The translations under genes and the position numbers were made by a program. The notes under the pieces are model-generated. The model searched no databases. It was given only the letters and a program-made list of their open reading frames with translations, and had not been told where the DNA came from. Of a stretch of 64,000 bases of DNA, positions 54,686 to 63,328 are shown in pieces. Position 1 is the first letter of the stretch, and every line of letters begins with the position of its first letter. This DNA is from Angelobacter sp036557225 (GTDB lineage: Bacteria > Acidobacteriota > Terriglobia > Terriglobales > Acidobacteriaceae). The DNA lies in the NCBI GenBank assembly GCA_036557225.1, contig DATBHX010000055.1, positions 124,001 to 188,000 of the forward strand, written 5' to 3'.

Positions 54686-55075
54686 CTATGCTTTGGCCTT
54701 CGCTTTCTCCGGGTTGGCATAGGAAAGGATCAGCAGCCCGCCCATGATGGCTACGTTCTTCAAAAAGTTGATCATCTGGCCTTGCTTGTCCGCTTCCGGG
54801 ATTCCCCAAAAATGATGGAAAACCAATGTGACGGGAATCAGCCAGATGGCGATCACCAGAGCTGCCCACCGCGCCTTGAATCCGGTCAAAACCATCAAGC
54901 CGCCGCCGATCTCGATGCACAGCGTGATCGCCAGTGCCACCGTCGCCAAAGGTATGCCTCTTCCGGCCATCATTTCGGCAACTCCACTGAATTGGGGTAT
55001 TTTGCCCACTCCGCTCAAAATGAAGATCGCGCTCAACAACACCCGCCCCAGAATTAATTGCCACTTGGAATCCAT
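54686..55075 (-). CDS. DoxX-family membrane protein
   Basis: A 129-residue inner-membrane protein with four spans, opening MDSKWQLILGRVLLSAIFIL with SGVGKIPQFSG just after. Members of the DoxX family are linked to thiol and oxidative stress control and often sit near pirins and quinone-responsive genes. AAAGGAG directly abuts the first ATG (55081), so ribosomes most likely start at the second ATG, at 55075, which has the right spacing. The same TTTGATGTCAAA palindrome as at the pirin gene lies 66 bases upstream; a TACAAT at 55100-55105 (minus strand) may be its -10. Confidence 0.85.
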   Translation of the reverse strand: MDSKWQLILGRVLLSAIFILSGVGKIPQFSGVAEMMAGRGIPLATVALAITLCIEIGGGLMVLTGFKARWAALVIAIWLIPVTLVFHHFWGIPEADKQGQMINFLKNVAIMGGLLILSYANPEKAKAKA

Positions 55076-55140
55076 TAGCATCTCCTTTGTTTTTGACTGA
55101 TTGTACGAGGCTTCTTAGTGTTTGCTGGAAAATTTGATGT

Positions 55141-55152
55141 TTTGATGTCAAA
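55141..55152 (-). promoter_or_regulatory. TTTGATGTCAAA palindrome upstream of the DoxX gene
   Basis: Identical to the 12-base palindrome before the pirin gene and followed by AACAGTTTCA, matching that site at all but one flanking base. A half-site TTTGATGT directly precedes it at 55133-55140. It lies 66 bases before the start codon. Confidence 0.55.
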
Positions 55153-55252
55153 ACAGTTTCAAAAAGATTCTCAACAGTCTCGTATTAGCGGGAAGAAGGG
55201 GATGTCAGCTTTCTCTCGGGCCTTGGAAAAGGTTGCCGGAGCTTGAAGCGAC

Positions 55253-56737
55253 TTACTGAACCGTTATGTTTATCGTCTGCTTGAAAATCACCCCGGCACT
55301 ATCTTTGGCCTGGACCGTGAGACGATGCGTGCCTCTAGCCATGGTGATGGAGGCGTTGAGCTTGTTTCCGGTCTGGGTCACGACTGCTTTGCCATCCACA
55401 TACGCCTGGACAAAAGAAACGGTGCGGCTGTCCGTTGTCCCTGCAATCACCCGGACCGGCGAAGTAACCGTGGCGTTATTCGCGGGTGTGCAGATGGTTA
55501 CCGATGGTGAAGCCGTGTTCAGCTTGCAGGGCGCACTGCTGGAAGCCGTAAGGTAGAAATCAAGTTGCGTCGTGCGGCTGTCACTTATCGTCTCCGGCAG
55601 TGTGCTCGAGTTCACTCCGCTCTTGGAGGCAGTCACACTGTAGCTGCCCGGCGCGAGAGAGAATTTATAGGTGCCGTCTGTAGCTGTCACAGCCGAAGCA
55701 GTGCCGGCCTTCACAGTCACCCCGGAGATAGCGGCGCAGGTGGATGGGTTACGCACCTTGCCGCCCATGGATCCTATGCCGGTATTGGGGTGCGGATTGT
55801 GGTACGCCACGGTAAACTGCTGCGCCGCGCCGGTCATGGATTGGTTGAGAAAGGGTGAGAATGTCTGCACGGAGATGCTATTTGTCACGGGATGAAAAGT
55901 AATGATCTCCAGCCAGCCTTCTCCATGATTCCTGTCCTGGAAATTGGCATAGATCTGGTTGACCAGGTTGCTATTGTCGCCGACATCAGAACGGTGAGCG
56001 ACGGTTCCGCCGGTAAAATGCCCATTCAGGACCATGATTACATTGGCGTGCTTTCGCAGACGCGTCCACATCTGCTGGCCATTGGCATTGCCCGCCGGCA
56101 TGTCCTGGGTGTCACATACATCCTCACGCATGCTATTGGTTCTCAGGAATGAGTGGACCACCACGATCGTCTCTTTATCAGGATTGGCAGAAAGAATTGA
56201 TTCCGCCCAATCGAGCGAACTGCTGCGCGGCCGGAACTCCAGCATGAGAAAGAGATAGGTCTTGCCGCCGATGGTCAGCTCCCCAAAAAAATTCTCATTG
56301 CTGCCGGACGGGAAATTCCCTTTATAAAACGCTTTGCCGGCGTACCGCGCCGGACCGAACCAATGGTTGAAACCAACCACGCTGCGGCTCTTGGGATTAG
56401 CGCCGTCATAGTCGTGGTTGCCAATCGCCAACTGATACGGGATCCCGGCATTATCAAGGAGGCGAATGGCGGCATCAGCGTTCTGTTGCTGCGCGTCGCT
56501 GGCGCCGTCATTGACGATGTCCCCGACACCCAGCACCATCTGAATATTGCGGGCCTTGGCATTGTCAACAACCCACTTCGTCTGGCTGTTCATCATGGTT
56601 GGAGCAAACTGGGCTTCATTCTGCGTGTCCGGCAAGACCACGATGGAAAAATCCTGCGCAGACGCGGTTAAACAGAGGATTGAGAAGACAACGCAAGACA
56701 GCGGCAGAGAAAAACACAAACGACGAAGGGGCAACAT
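55253..56737 (-). CDS. Exported metallophosphoesterase with C-terminal Ig-like domain
   Basis: A 494-residue exported protein. After a signal peptide (LCFSLPLSCVVFSILCLTAS) comes a calcineurin-like phosphoesterase domain at about 29-310 with the metal motifs VLPDTQ, VGDIVNDG, AIGNHDYDG, VVVHSF and LNGHFTGG. Next is a carboxypeptidase-regulatory-like beta domain (about 325-395, GVTVKAGTASAVTATDGTYK), then an Ig-like module (about 400-494) of the same kind as the three repeats in the protein at 34808 (VTICTPANNATVTSP, VQAYVDGKAVV, LTVQAKDSAGV). The substrate may be an extracellular phosphoester. It is a single-gene unit. Confidence 0.87.
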   Translation of the reverse strand: MLPLRRLCFSLPLSCVVFSILCLTASAQDFSIVVLPDTQNEAQFAPTMMNSQTKWVVDNAKARNIQMVLGVGDIVNDGASDAQQQNADAAIRLLDNAGIPYQLAIGNHDYDGANPKSRSVVGFNHWFGPARYAGKAFYKGNFPSGSNENFFGELTIGGKTYLFLMLEFRPRSSSLDWAESILSANPDKETIVVVHSFLRTNSMREDVCDTQDMPAGNANGQQMWTRLRKHANVIMVLNGHFTGGTVAHRSDVGDNSNLVNQIYANFQDRNHGEGWLEIITFHPVTNSISVQTFSPFLNQSMTGAAQQFTVAYHNPHPNTGIGSMGGKVRNPSTCAAISGVTVKAGTASAVTATDGTYKFSLAPGSYSVTASKSGVNSSTLPETISDSRTTQLDFYLTASSSAPCKLNTASPSVTICTPANNATVTSPVRVIAGTTDSRTVSFVQAYVDGKAVVTQTGNKLNASITMARGTHRLTVQAKDSAGVIFKQTINITVQ

Positions 56738-56971
56738 CCTGGAACCTCGGCAGCAAGTGGATGGGTCAGACAGCGCTTTCGCATGGGGGGTGGGCAGCGT
56801 ACGGCGGTTTGACTTGGACCTGCGGTTTTTTAGTTAGAGTGGCCCGCGAGTTGATGGGTTGGACTTCCCCAGCAAAAATGCAGAGCAGACGCGCTATGAA
56901 GACACAAAAAACGCTGCACTCCTTCTATAGAAGCAACTTTCTCGAGAGATCAAGGCACTCGAGCCTAAGCG

Positions 56972-59128
56972 CTAGTCTTTTGCGGGCTGGCTGCGAAGCT
57001 TTAGGATCGGGAGAAGGCTGCTGTAGTCATCTGTCCACAAACGCAGCCCTGGCATTGGGTCAATGTCGTCCGTCGCTTCATCGATCGCAGGCAGAGAGAG
57101 AAACTGTTGGTTGGAAGTAACCAGCACCCAGTCGGCGGCGTATCCGCCGGTATATTCATCGTCGGGGGAAGAAACCAGCGCCGAAGCAAGCCCGGCGTGC
57201 TCTGCCTCTGCCGCCACCACGGGCGCCAGATCCAGAAAAGAGTTGGAAACGTGAAAAGCCAGAATGCCGCCGGGGCGCAAATGACGGAGGTAGAGTTGCA
57301 CTGCTTCTGCAGTTAAGAGATGAACTGGAATCGCATCGCCGGAAAATGCGTCTACCGCGATCACGTCATATTGCTGTGACGGCTCGGCTTCCATGGAAAG
57401 CCGGGCGTCGCCTTCAACAATCTCGACTTTAGCTTTCGACTCGCGTAGATAGGTGAACGCATTTTTGGCAATGATCTCGACCTTGGGATCGATTTCGTAA
57501 AAGCGAAACACATCGCCGGGTTTTCCGTATGCAGCCAAAGTCCCCGCGCCCAGTCCTATCACGGCTACGCGACGCGGCCTGCCTATGCAACAGGAGTCCA
57601 ACGCCAATCCGACTCCGGTATTGTGCACGTAGTAAGTGGTTGGGCTGGTGCGGTCTTCATCGCTGCCGTAGTATTGCGTGCCATGCTGGATAGTCCCATG
57701 GACCAGCGTGCGATAACGCTCACCTTCAACCGTGGTTTCCTCCTGCACACGCATGATGCCGTAAAAACTGCGCACCTGGACAATCGTGTTCTCCGCGTAA
57801 GCACGGACCTGGAGCACGATGACATAAATCAGTGCGGCGGCTACCGCGGGCCAGAATAATCGCCAACCCCAATGGTCTTTCCACATTACAGCGGCCGCCA
57901 GCGCCGCCGTGTACACCAGGCTCCAGGCCAATTCATAACTGCCGCGAAATACCAGCGGCGCCCATATGCCGACAAACATCGATCCCAGCGCTCCCCCCGC
58001 GGCAATCAGCAGGTAATACTGCGTGGTATAGCGGGGCGAGGGCCGCAAGCGGTAGAGTTCGCCGTGGCAAAAGAGGCAGGCGATAAAGAGCGCTATGCAG
58101 AAGAACGGCACTGAAACCTTGATGGGGACCTGCTTATCGATGTCGACGATCAGGAACGCCATCGAGCCGAGCGCCAGCGGAAGCAGCAGGGCCACTGGGT
58201 ACATGCGCACCCTGCCGAAACGCCAATACAGCTTTGCGCCGTTAAACGCGATGACAAAGGTCAACAAGTAAATCGTGAGCGGAACGATCCACAAAAGGGG
58301 GATGGCGGCAATGTTTTGGCTCAGATGGCTGGTCACGGCCGAAAGCAGGAGCGAACCGCAAGCGGCTGTGGGCAGCCATAAGGCTCGTTGACGCGCCGTA
58401 GGAGCCTGATCGAGCTCAGCTGTCGTCACCGATGCATTCTGCGCCGGCGTCTGCTCTGGATTGCCAACTGCAGGCGCAGTCGGTAAAGCGTTTTGTGCAG
58501 AGGCGATGCGCAGGCCTCCGCTGAAGCTGATGGCCCCACACACCACTACAAAAAGCAGAAACCCAGCCGACCATGCCAGCGTCTGTACCCTCAGGCTGAA
58601 GTAGGGCTCAATCAATGCAGGATAGACGATGAGCGCCAGAAGGGATCCAAAGTTAGAAAGAGCAAACAGTCGATAGGGTGGCCGTGGAGCACTGGGCACT
58701 CCCCCCACGTTTTCACCTTTTCCAGCAACACGCGAGTACCAGGCTTGCAACAGCGGATTGGTAGCTGAGAGCACGAGAAACGGCAAGCCGATCAGTGCGC
58801 TCAACACGGTAAGTACGCTGAGAATCGGGCGCGCGGTGGAGGCGTGCAGATGGGGATTGAGATTGCGTCCCACCTGCACCAGGCTGACGATCAGTAGAAG
58901 CGCATACACGACCGCCTGCATTTTCGGCTTCAGGCTGGTTGCAATCGCATGCGCGCACAGATAGCCCAGTAGCAGTGCCGTTTGAAAGAAGACCAGGCAG
59001 GTGATCCAAACGGCGGACGATCCACCCAGGAGCGGCAGCAGGCGTTTGCCCGCCATGGGTTCAACCAGAAAGAGGAGGCTGCTGCTCAAAAAAATCGCGG
59101 CAGCATACAACAGGGCTTGTGGACGCAT
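56972..59128 (-). CDS. Membrane-fused spermidine synthase-like protein
   Basis: A 718-residue protein. The N-terminal half (about 1-445) has about ten to twelve membrane spans, opening ALLYAAAIFLSSSLLFLVEP. The C-terminal half is a spermidine-synthase-like Rossmann domain with VAVIGLGAGTLAAYG (about 528), FRFYEIDPKVE and YDVIAVDAFSGDAIPVHLL. Such fusions are common in Acidobacteria, Planctomycetes and Proteobacteria and are usually labelled fused MFS/spermidine synthase, but their true product is rarely known; a free polyamine pathway is not visible here. No good ribosome binding site lies before the ATG at 59128. Confidence 0.85.
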   Translation of the reverse strand: MRPQALLYAAAIFLSSSLLFLVEPMAGKRLLPLLGGSSAVWITCLVFFQTALLLGYLCAHAIATSLKPKMQAVVYALLLIVSLVQVGRNLNPHLHASTARPILSVLTVLSALIGLPFLVLSATNPLLQAWYSRVAGKGENVGGVPSAPRPPYRLFALSNFGSLLALIVYPALIEPYFSLRVQTLAWSAGFLLFVVVCGAISFSGGLRIASAQNALPTAPAVGNPEQTPAQNASVTTAELDQAPTARQRALWLPTAACGSLLLSAVTSHLSQNIAAIPLLWIVPLTIYLLTFVIAFNGAKLYWRFGRVRMYPVALLLPLALGSMAFLIVDIDKQVPIKVSVPFFCIALFIACLFCHGELYRLRPSPRYTTQYYLLIAAGGALGSMFVGIWAPLVFRGSYELAWSLVYTAALAAAVMWKDHWGWRLFWPAVAAALIYVIVLQVRAYAENTIVQVRSFYGIMRVQEETTVEGERYRTLVHGTIQHGTQYYGSDEDRTSPTTYYVHNTGVGLALDSCCIGRPRRVAVIGLGAGTLAAYGKPGDVFRFYEIDPKVEIIAKNAFTYLRESKAKVEIVEGDARLSMEAEPSQQYDVIAVDAFSGDAIPVHLLTAEAVQLYLRHLRPGGILAFHVSNSFLDLAPVVAAEAEHAGLASALVSSPDDEYTGGYAADWVLVTSNQQFLSLPAIDEATDDIDPMPGLRLWTDDYSSLLPILKLRSQPAKD

Positions 59129-59146
59129 GGATGAAACAAGATAACA

Positions 59147-59257
59147 GACGAATTGGTAATCGGGAAATTTTGGTAATTGGGTAATTTAAACGCTGTGATC
59201 GCCATCGGAATGGCCAAAATTACTCAATTACCAATTTACTCAATCATCAATTTCGTC
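59147..59257. repeat. AT-rich inverted repeat with internal tandem units
   Basis: Two arms of about 41 bases (59147-59187 and 59217-59257) are imperfect inverted copies of each other, and each contains two tandem versions of a unit like TTGGTAATTGGG. The element fills the gap between the spermidine-synthase-like gene and the MarR gene, ending one base before the MarR stop. It may serve as the 3' hairpin of the MarR transcript. Confidence 0.6.
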
Positions 59258-59258
59258 T

Positions 59259-59705
59259 TCACTCGCCTTTACCCAGTTTGCGGCAGAGATCGCCGAGGCT
59301 CTCCTGCTCTTCCAGAGTAAGCCGGCCCATGATTTCCGTGATGCGCCGGGCGTGGTCAGGAAAAATCCGCTCAATCAGCTTGGCCCCGGACGGTGTAATC
59401 GTGGCCAGAACAAAGCGTTTGTCTTTTCCCTGTTGCTCGCGTTTCACCAGGCCACGCTTTTGCAGGTTGTCGATCACCAGGGTGAGGTTACCGCTGCTGG
59501 TAAGAATGCGCCGCGCCAGGTCACCCAGGCACTGCGGCCCGACATGGAATAACGCTTCGAGCACCGCAAACTGGCTCAGGGTCAGCCCTTCTTCTTCCAG
59601 GCCGATGCGGGCGTAGGCAAACGCCGCACTGGCAGCGCGCTCCAGCTTAACGTAGGAACTCAGCGCGCGCTCTTGCGCCGGAGTGCCTTTGAATTTGTTA
59701 GACAT
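59259..59705 (-). CDS. MarR-family transcriptional regulator
   Basis: A 148-residue winged-helix regulator. The core is GLTLSQFAVLEALFHVGPQC and LGDLARRILTSSGNLTLVID with NLQKRGLVKREQ, then the wing GKDKRFVLATITPSG. MarR proteins bind palindromes and often respond to phenolics, quinones or oxidants. I start it at the ATG at 59705; the ribosome binding site is weak. A MarR protein would be a natural controller for the pirin and DoxX genes about 4-5 kb away, but that link is only inferred; its own promoter has a different palindrome (59746-59763). Confidence 0.88.
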   Translation of the reverse strand: MSNKFKGTPAQERALSSYVKLERAASAAFAYARIGLEEEGLTLSQFAVLEALFHVGPQCLGDLARRILTSSGNLTLVIDNLQKRGLVKREQQGKDKRFVLATITPSGAKLIERIFPDHARRITEIMGRLTLEEQESLGDLCRKLGKGE

Positions 59706-59745
59706 GGCTTTAACGAATTGCGGCCCGGTCCGGGCAAACCGGAAA

Positions 59746-59763
59746 ATGTACAGCAAACTACAT
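59746..59763 (-). promoter_or_regulatory. Possible operator upstream of the MarR gene
   Basis: ATGTA at 59746-59750 and TACAT at 59759-59763 form an inverted repeat with an 8-base spacer, 41 bases before the start codon. It is a possible autoregulatory site, though short arms like this arise by chance. Confidence 0.3.
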
Positions 59764-59780
59764 CTCAGGTGCAAAGAGCC

Positions 59781-59850
59781 GCCGCGAATGAACGCGAATC
59801 AACAGGAGTAATTGTCCTTCGATTCGCGCACTCTCGCATGTCTTCGCGGC
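59781..59850. repeat. Palindromic intergenic element, copy 2
   Basis: A 70-base imperfect inverted repeat that begins GCCGCGAATGAACGCGAATC and ends TTCGCGGC, with TTCGATTCGCGCA inside. It resembles the element at 53678-53740 in its ends and its internal TTCGATTCG. It lies between the MarR and RNase E/G genes. Confidence 0.5.
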
Positions 59851-59886
59851 TCAGTTCTGCCTCTGCGATTGTTGCGGTGCAACGTC

Positions 59887-62800
59887 TTACTGTATATCGA
59901 ACTGTTCCGGATGCAGCAGCGGATCAGATTTTACGATCACCGTGCGTTTCACCAGCTCTTCCATCTCCTGCAGCCAGCGCGCGTTGTTGGCTTTGAGCGC
60001 CTTGGCAACTTCAGGATTCACGCGGACCATCACATCGCGTTCAAAGTGCCGCGACATCTTGCGCAGTTCCACATAAATCTCATTGCAAACCGTGGTGACA
60101 GACTTGATCATGCCCGTCGCCTGGCAGGTTGGACATGGCTGGCCCAGCGTGCGCTCCAGCGACTGCTTGACGCGCTTGCGCGTGATCGCAACGAGCCCAA
60201 AGTCGTTAAACTGGAGGACCTTCGATGGCGCGCGATCTGCCTTGAGCGCCTCTTCCAAAGCCTGCATCACTTTCTGGCGATTGCGGCGCTCGTCCATGTC
60301 GATAAAGTCGATTACGATGATGCCGCCGAGATCGCGCAGGCGGATTTGCCGCACGATTTCCTTGATCGCGTCGATATTCGTTTTGACGATCGTATCTTCC
60401 AGCCGTGCCGTCTTGCCTACGTACTTGCCGGTGTTGATGTCGATCGCGACCAGCGCCTCCGTCTGGTTGATGACGATGTAACCGCCGCTGCGCAGCCATA
60501 CTTTCGACTTGAGGGCCTTGTTGATCTCTTCCGTGATGTTGAACTGCTCAAACAGCGGTGTGTCTTTGCTGTAGAGCTTCACCCGCTTTACCAGCGACGG
60601 CTGGAAGCGGCTGACGAAACGGAGCACGCGCTCATATTCCTGCTCGGTATCGGCCCAGATAGCGGAGAAGCTTCCGCTCACCTGGTCACGCAGGATGCGC
60701 TCCACCAAATTCAGGTCGTGGTAGATCAACGCCGGCGCTTTTGAGCTTTCCGCGCGGCCCTTGATTTCATTCCACAGGTTGATCAGGAAACGAATATCGT
60801 TACGCAGATCCTGCTCTTCGGCTCCCGCAGCTGCAGTGCGGACGATGAATCCGCCCTGGGCGTCGCCACGCTCGCTCAACGCGATACGCTTCAGGCGATG
60901 CCTCTCTTCTTCTGACCCAATTTTGCGCGAAACACCGGTATGATGCACGGTTGGCATGTACACCAGATAGCGCCCGGGCAGCGCGATGTGGCTGGTGATA
61001 CGAGCTCCTTTTTTCGCGATCGGCTCTTTGGCAATCTGTACCAGGATTTCCTGGCCTTCTTTCAGCAGATCGCTGATCGCGGGCATCTGCCGCGACGATT
61101 GGTGCCGTGGGCGTCCACGCATGCGGCGACCGCCAGGCCCGCGCCGTCCGCCACGGCGATCCTGTGGCCGGCGTTCGGAGCGCTGCTGGTAACCGGCTGC
61201 GGCGGGGGCACGATGTTCAGCGCTCGCGCCTTCCAGGTCTTCACTTTCCTCTTCGACCTCTTCGCCGTTTTCATCTTCTCCAGCTTCTTCCGCCAGACCA
61301 AAAGCTTCTTCCACTTCTTCCAACTCGTCCTGATCCAGCCCTTCGGCTTCATACTTGCCGGTGGCCTGCTCGTTGACATGAGCGTCGCGCACAGCTTCCA
61401 TCAGCTCGTTGCCCATGGGAACCATTTGCTCGCCAGACTTGCCAAGGACTTCTTCTTCCAGCTCTTCGTACTCGGCCATGTCCAGGTCTTCCTCAAACCC
61501 GGGCATATCCATTTCTTCTTCTTCAATCTCTTCTTCCTCAACCACACCCTGGGCGGGAGCTTTCCAGGGCTGCTGCTCGCCGACAGGCGGCTCTTCAACG
61601 CTGGTGCTGGATGAAGCCATCGCAGGAGCTTCTTCCATCCGCTCCAGCGATCGTTCTTGTTCCAGCTCTTCCACCTCTTCAGAAACTCCAGCACCAAAGA
61701 CGCTGGCCACGTTCATGTCTTCGTAGCGCTGCTCATCTTTCGGGCCTGGCATAGCTTCGGCTTCTTCGAAGGCATGCGGTGGATGATGCTCATGTGTTTC
61801 GGCGTGAGCTTCTTCCGCAGGCTCAACACGGCTGAATACCGCCGGCGCCTCCACCCGCGCTTCCGCATCTTCTTCATCGAAATGGCGCGGAATGGGACCT
61901 GCAGACTCGCGGTCTTGCAGGAAGCCGTGTTCCTGGTTCTCAGGAGCAACGCTTTCAGCAGCTGCGATCTCAGGTTCGATTGTCTCTGTCGCTACCGGCG
62001 TAGCCTGGCTTTGCCTGCCGTATTTTGCCAGCGACTCGCCCGGAAGAACCATAGAGCCTGCGGTAAATGCCGAGGAATCGATCGAGTATTCGGTCGAAGG
62101 CTTCGGCCGTGGAGCGTTCTCTGTCTTGGTTGCAGCAGGCGCAGCGGCTGCCGAATGTGGCGAGTGTGGTTGATATTTGGAGATCGATTCGCCCGGCAAC
62201 AGGATCGGTTCGGGCCTTTGATGATCGGAGCGATGCTCGGAACGAGGATGCTCAGCTCTCGGCTCAGGACGTTCACTTCTTGGCTCATGTTTCGGCTCAG
62301 CGTCGCCTTGAGGCTGCGGCTCGCCATGCTCTTCACCCGCGGTTGTTGCGGGATGCTCTCGATCCGTGCGCTCTCCGCCACGGTCACTTGACCCACGATC
62401 ACCAAAGCGGTCGCGACCGCCACGGCCCCGGCGACGGCGTCCACGCCAGCGGCGCGCACCTTCGCGTTCAGGTTCCTGCCGGCCACCGTTCTCGGCCGTT
62501 GCCGATTCGCTCGACTCTTCTTCTGTTTCCCCCTCTTGCTCGCGAAACTCTGCTGCCGGCAATATCTGTTCGGCTTCAATCGGTTCCTGTGCGCCTTCGC
62601 TGCTGCGTACCTCAATGACAGCCGCTTCGTTGCGTGAGCGTGAGACAGCTTCGCCTATGGCATCGGCATCTTCGTCCTCTTCCATCAGGAAATCGGAAAC
62701 GTAAAGGAAGGCATCGCGCTCCAGCCCGACGTTGACAAATGCTGACTGCATTCCGGGTAGCACGCGTGTGACCCGGCCTTTGTAGATCGAGCCGGCGAGA

Positions 62801-62907
62801 GTGTATTCGTTCTCTCGCTCGTAATAGATTTCTGATAACTGGTCATCTTCCACAATCGCCACTTTGGTTTCATGCGGCGTGGAAGAGACAAATAGTTCTT
62901 TCGCCAT
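59887..62907 (-). CDS. rng: RNase E/G family ribonuclease with a roughly 530-residue insertion
   Basis: A 1006-residue enzyme, about twice the length of RNase G, that matures rRNA and starts mRNA decay. The N-terminus MAKELFVSSTPHETKVAIVE and the first half of the S1 domain (to about residue 73) are normal. Then about 530 residues (75-605) of acidic, Pro/Ala and Arg/Gly-rich sequence interrupt it, after which the S1 domain resumes at ISDLLKEGQEILVQIAKEPI. The catalytic parts are intact: VAIDINTGKYVG (about 822), IIVIDFIDMDERRNRQ (about 869) and the zinc-link CPTCQATG (about 925). The insert carries two copies of LPGES..KY (about residues 234 and 284) and two Arg/Gly-rich blocks. The disordered insert may bind RNA or partner proteins, like the C-terminal tail of E. 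coli RNase E. Confidence 0.93.
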   Translation of the reverse strand: MAKELFVSSTPHETKVAIVEDDQLSEIYYERENEYTLAGSIYKGRVTRVLPGMQSAFVNVGLERDAFLYVSDFLMEEDEDADAIGEAVSRSRNEAAVIEVRSSEGAQEPIEAEQILPAAEFREQEGETEEESSESATAENGGRQEPEREGARRWRGRRRRGRGGRDRFGDRGSSDRGGERTDREHPATTAGEEHGEPQPQGDAEPKHEPRSERPEPRAEHPRSEHRSDHQRPEPILLPGESISKYQPHSPHSAAAAPAATKTENAPRPKPSTEYSIDSSAFTAGSMVLPGESLAKYGRQSQATPVATETIEPEIAAAESVAPENQEHGFLQDRESAGPIPRHFDEEDAEARVEAPAVFSRVEPAEEAHAETHEHHPPHAFEEAEAMPGPKDEQRYEDMNVASVFGAGVSEEVEELEQERSLERMEEAPAMASSSTSVEEPPVGEQQPWKAPAQGVVEEEEIEEEEMDMPGFEEDLDMAEYEELEEEVLGKSGEQMVPMGNELMEAVRDAHVNEQATGKYEAEGLDQDELEEVEEAFGLAEEAGEDENGEEVEEESEDLEGASAEHRAPAAAGYQQRSERRPQDRRGGRRGPGGRRMRGRPRHQSSRQMPAISDLLKEGQEILVQIAKEPIAKKGARITSHIALPGRYLVYMPTVHHTGVSRKIGSEEERHRLKRIALSERGDAQGGFIVRTAAAGAEEQDLRNDIRFLINLWNEIKGRAESSKAPALIYHDLNLVERILRDQVSGSFSAIWADTEQEYERVLRFVSRFQPSLVKRVKLYSKDTPLFEQFNITEEINKALKSKVWLRSGGYIVINQTEALVAIDINTGKYVGKTARLEDTIVKTNIDAIKEIVRQIRLRDLGGIIVIDFIDMDERRNRQKVMQALEEALKADRAPSKVLQFNDFGLVAITRKRVKQSLERTLGQPCPTCQATGMIKSVTTVCNEIYVELRKMSRHFERDVMVRVNPEVAKALKANNARWLQEMEELVKRTVIVKSDPLLHPEQFDIQ

Positions 62908-63328
62908 GGATTATTTCTCCGGTTCTACCGGCGGAAGAAGAAGGAAGGTTTCAGAAGACCAGGGGACCGCGGCGTTCAGAGCGATCGATGGACTGGGCCT
63001 AAGTGCTCAAAATTCAAGCTGATCTTATGCAGGAAATACAATTTGGCGGCGGGGAGTAGAGTTCCCCGGCCAGCCTGTGCAATCTGCCTATGACTTGTTT
63101 GAAAAATCTGTGCACCTTCGCATTCCGGGTTTGTGGCCACCCAGCGGAACTCCCGGCAACCTGCCTGGTTGTTTTCCGCGGGGCCGTTACCGGCCCGTCA
63201 TGCTTTCTGATACCCTCCGGCTTCTCCTTAAAGCGCCGGCGCCCTCTTTAACGTAAGGGCGTTACGTTCATTCTTAAATCAAAACTTGTTTCGTTCGCGC
63301 CTTGCAGCGCTCTCAAAAATTCCTTCTC
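62908..63328. other. Long leader upstream of the RNase E/G gene
   Basis: No protein gene can be supported in these 420 bases between rodA and rng on the minus strand. It includes a perfect short inverted repeat, AACGTAA at 63250-63256 with TTACGTT at 63262-63268, about 60-80 bases after the rodA stop. In E. coli, rne is autoregulated through a long structured 5' leader, and this length would allow the same; that is only an analogy. Confidence 0.4.
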
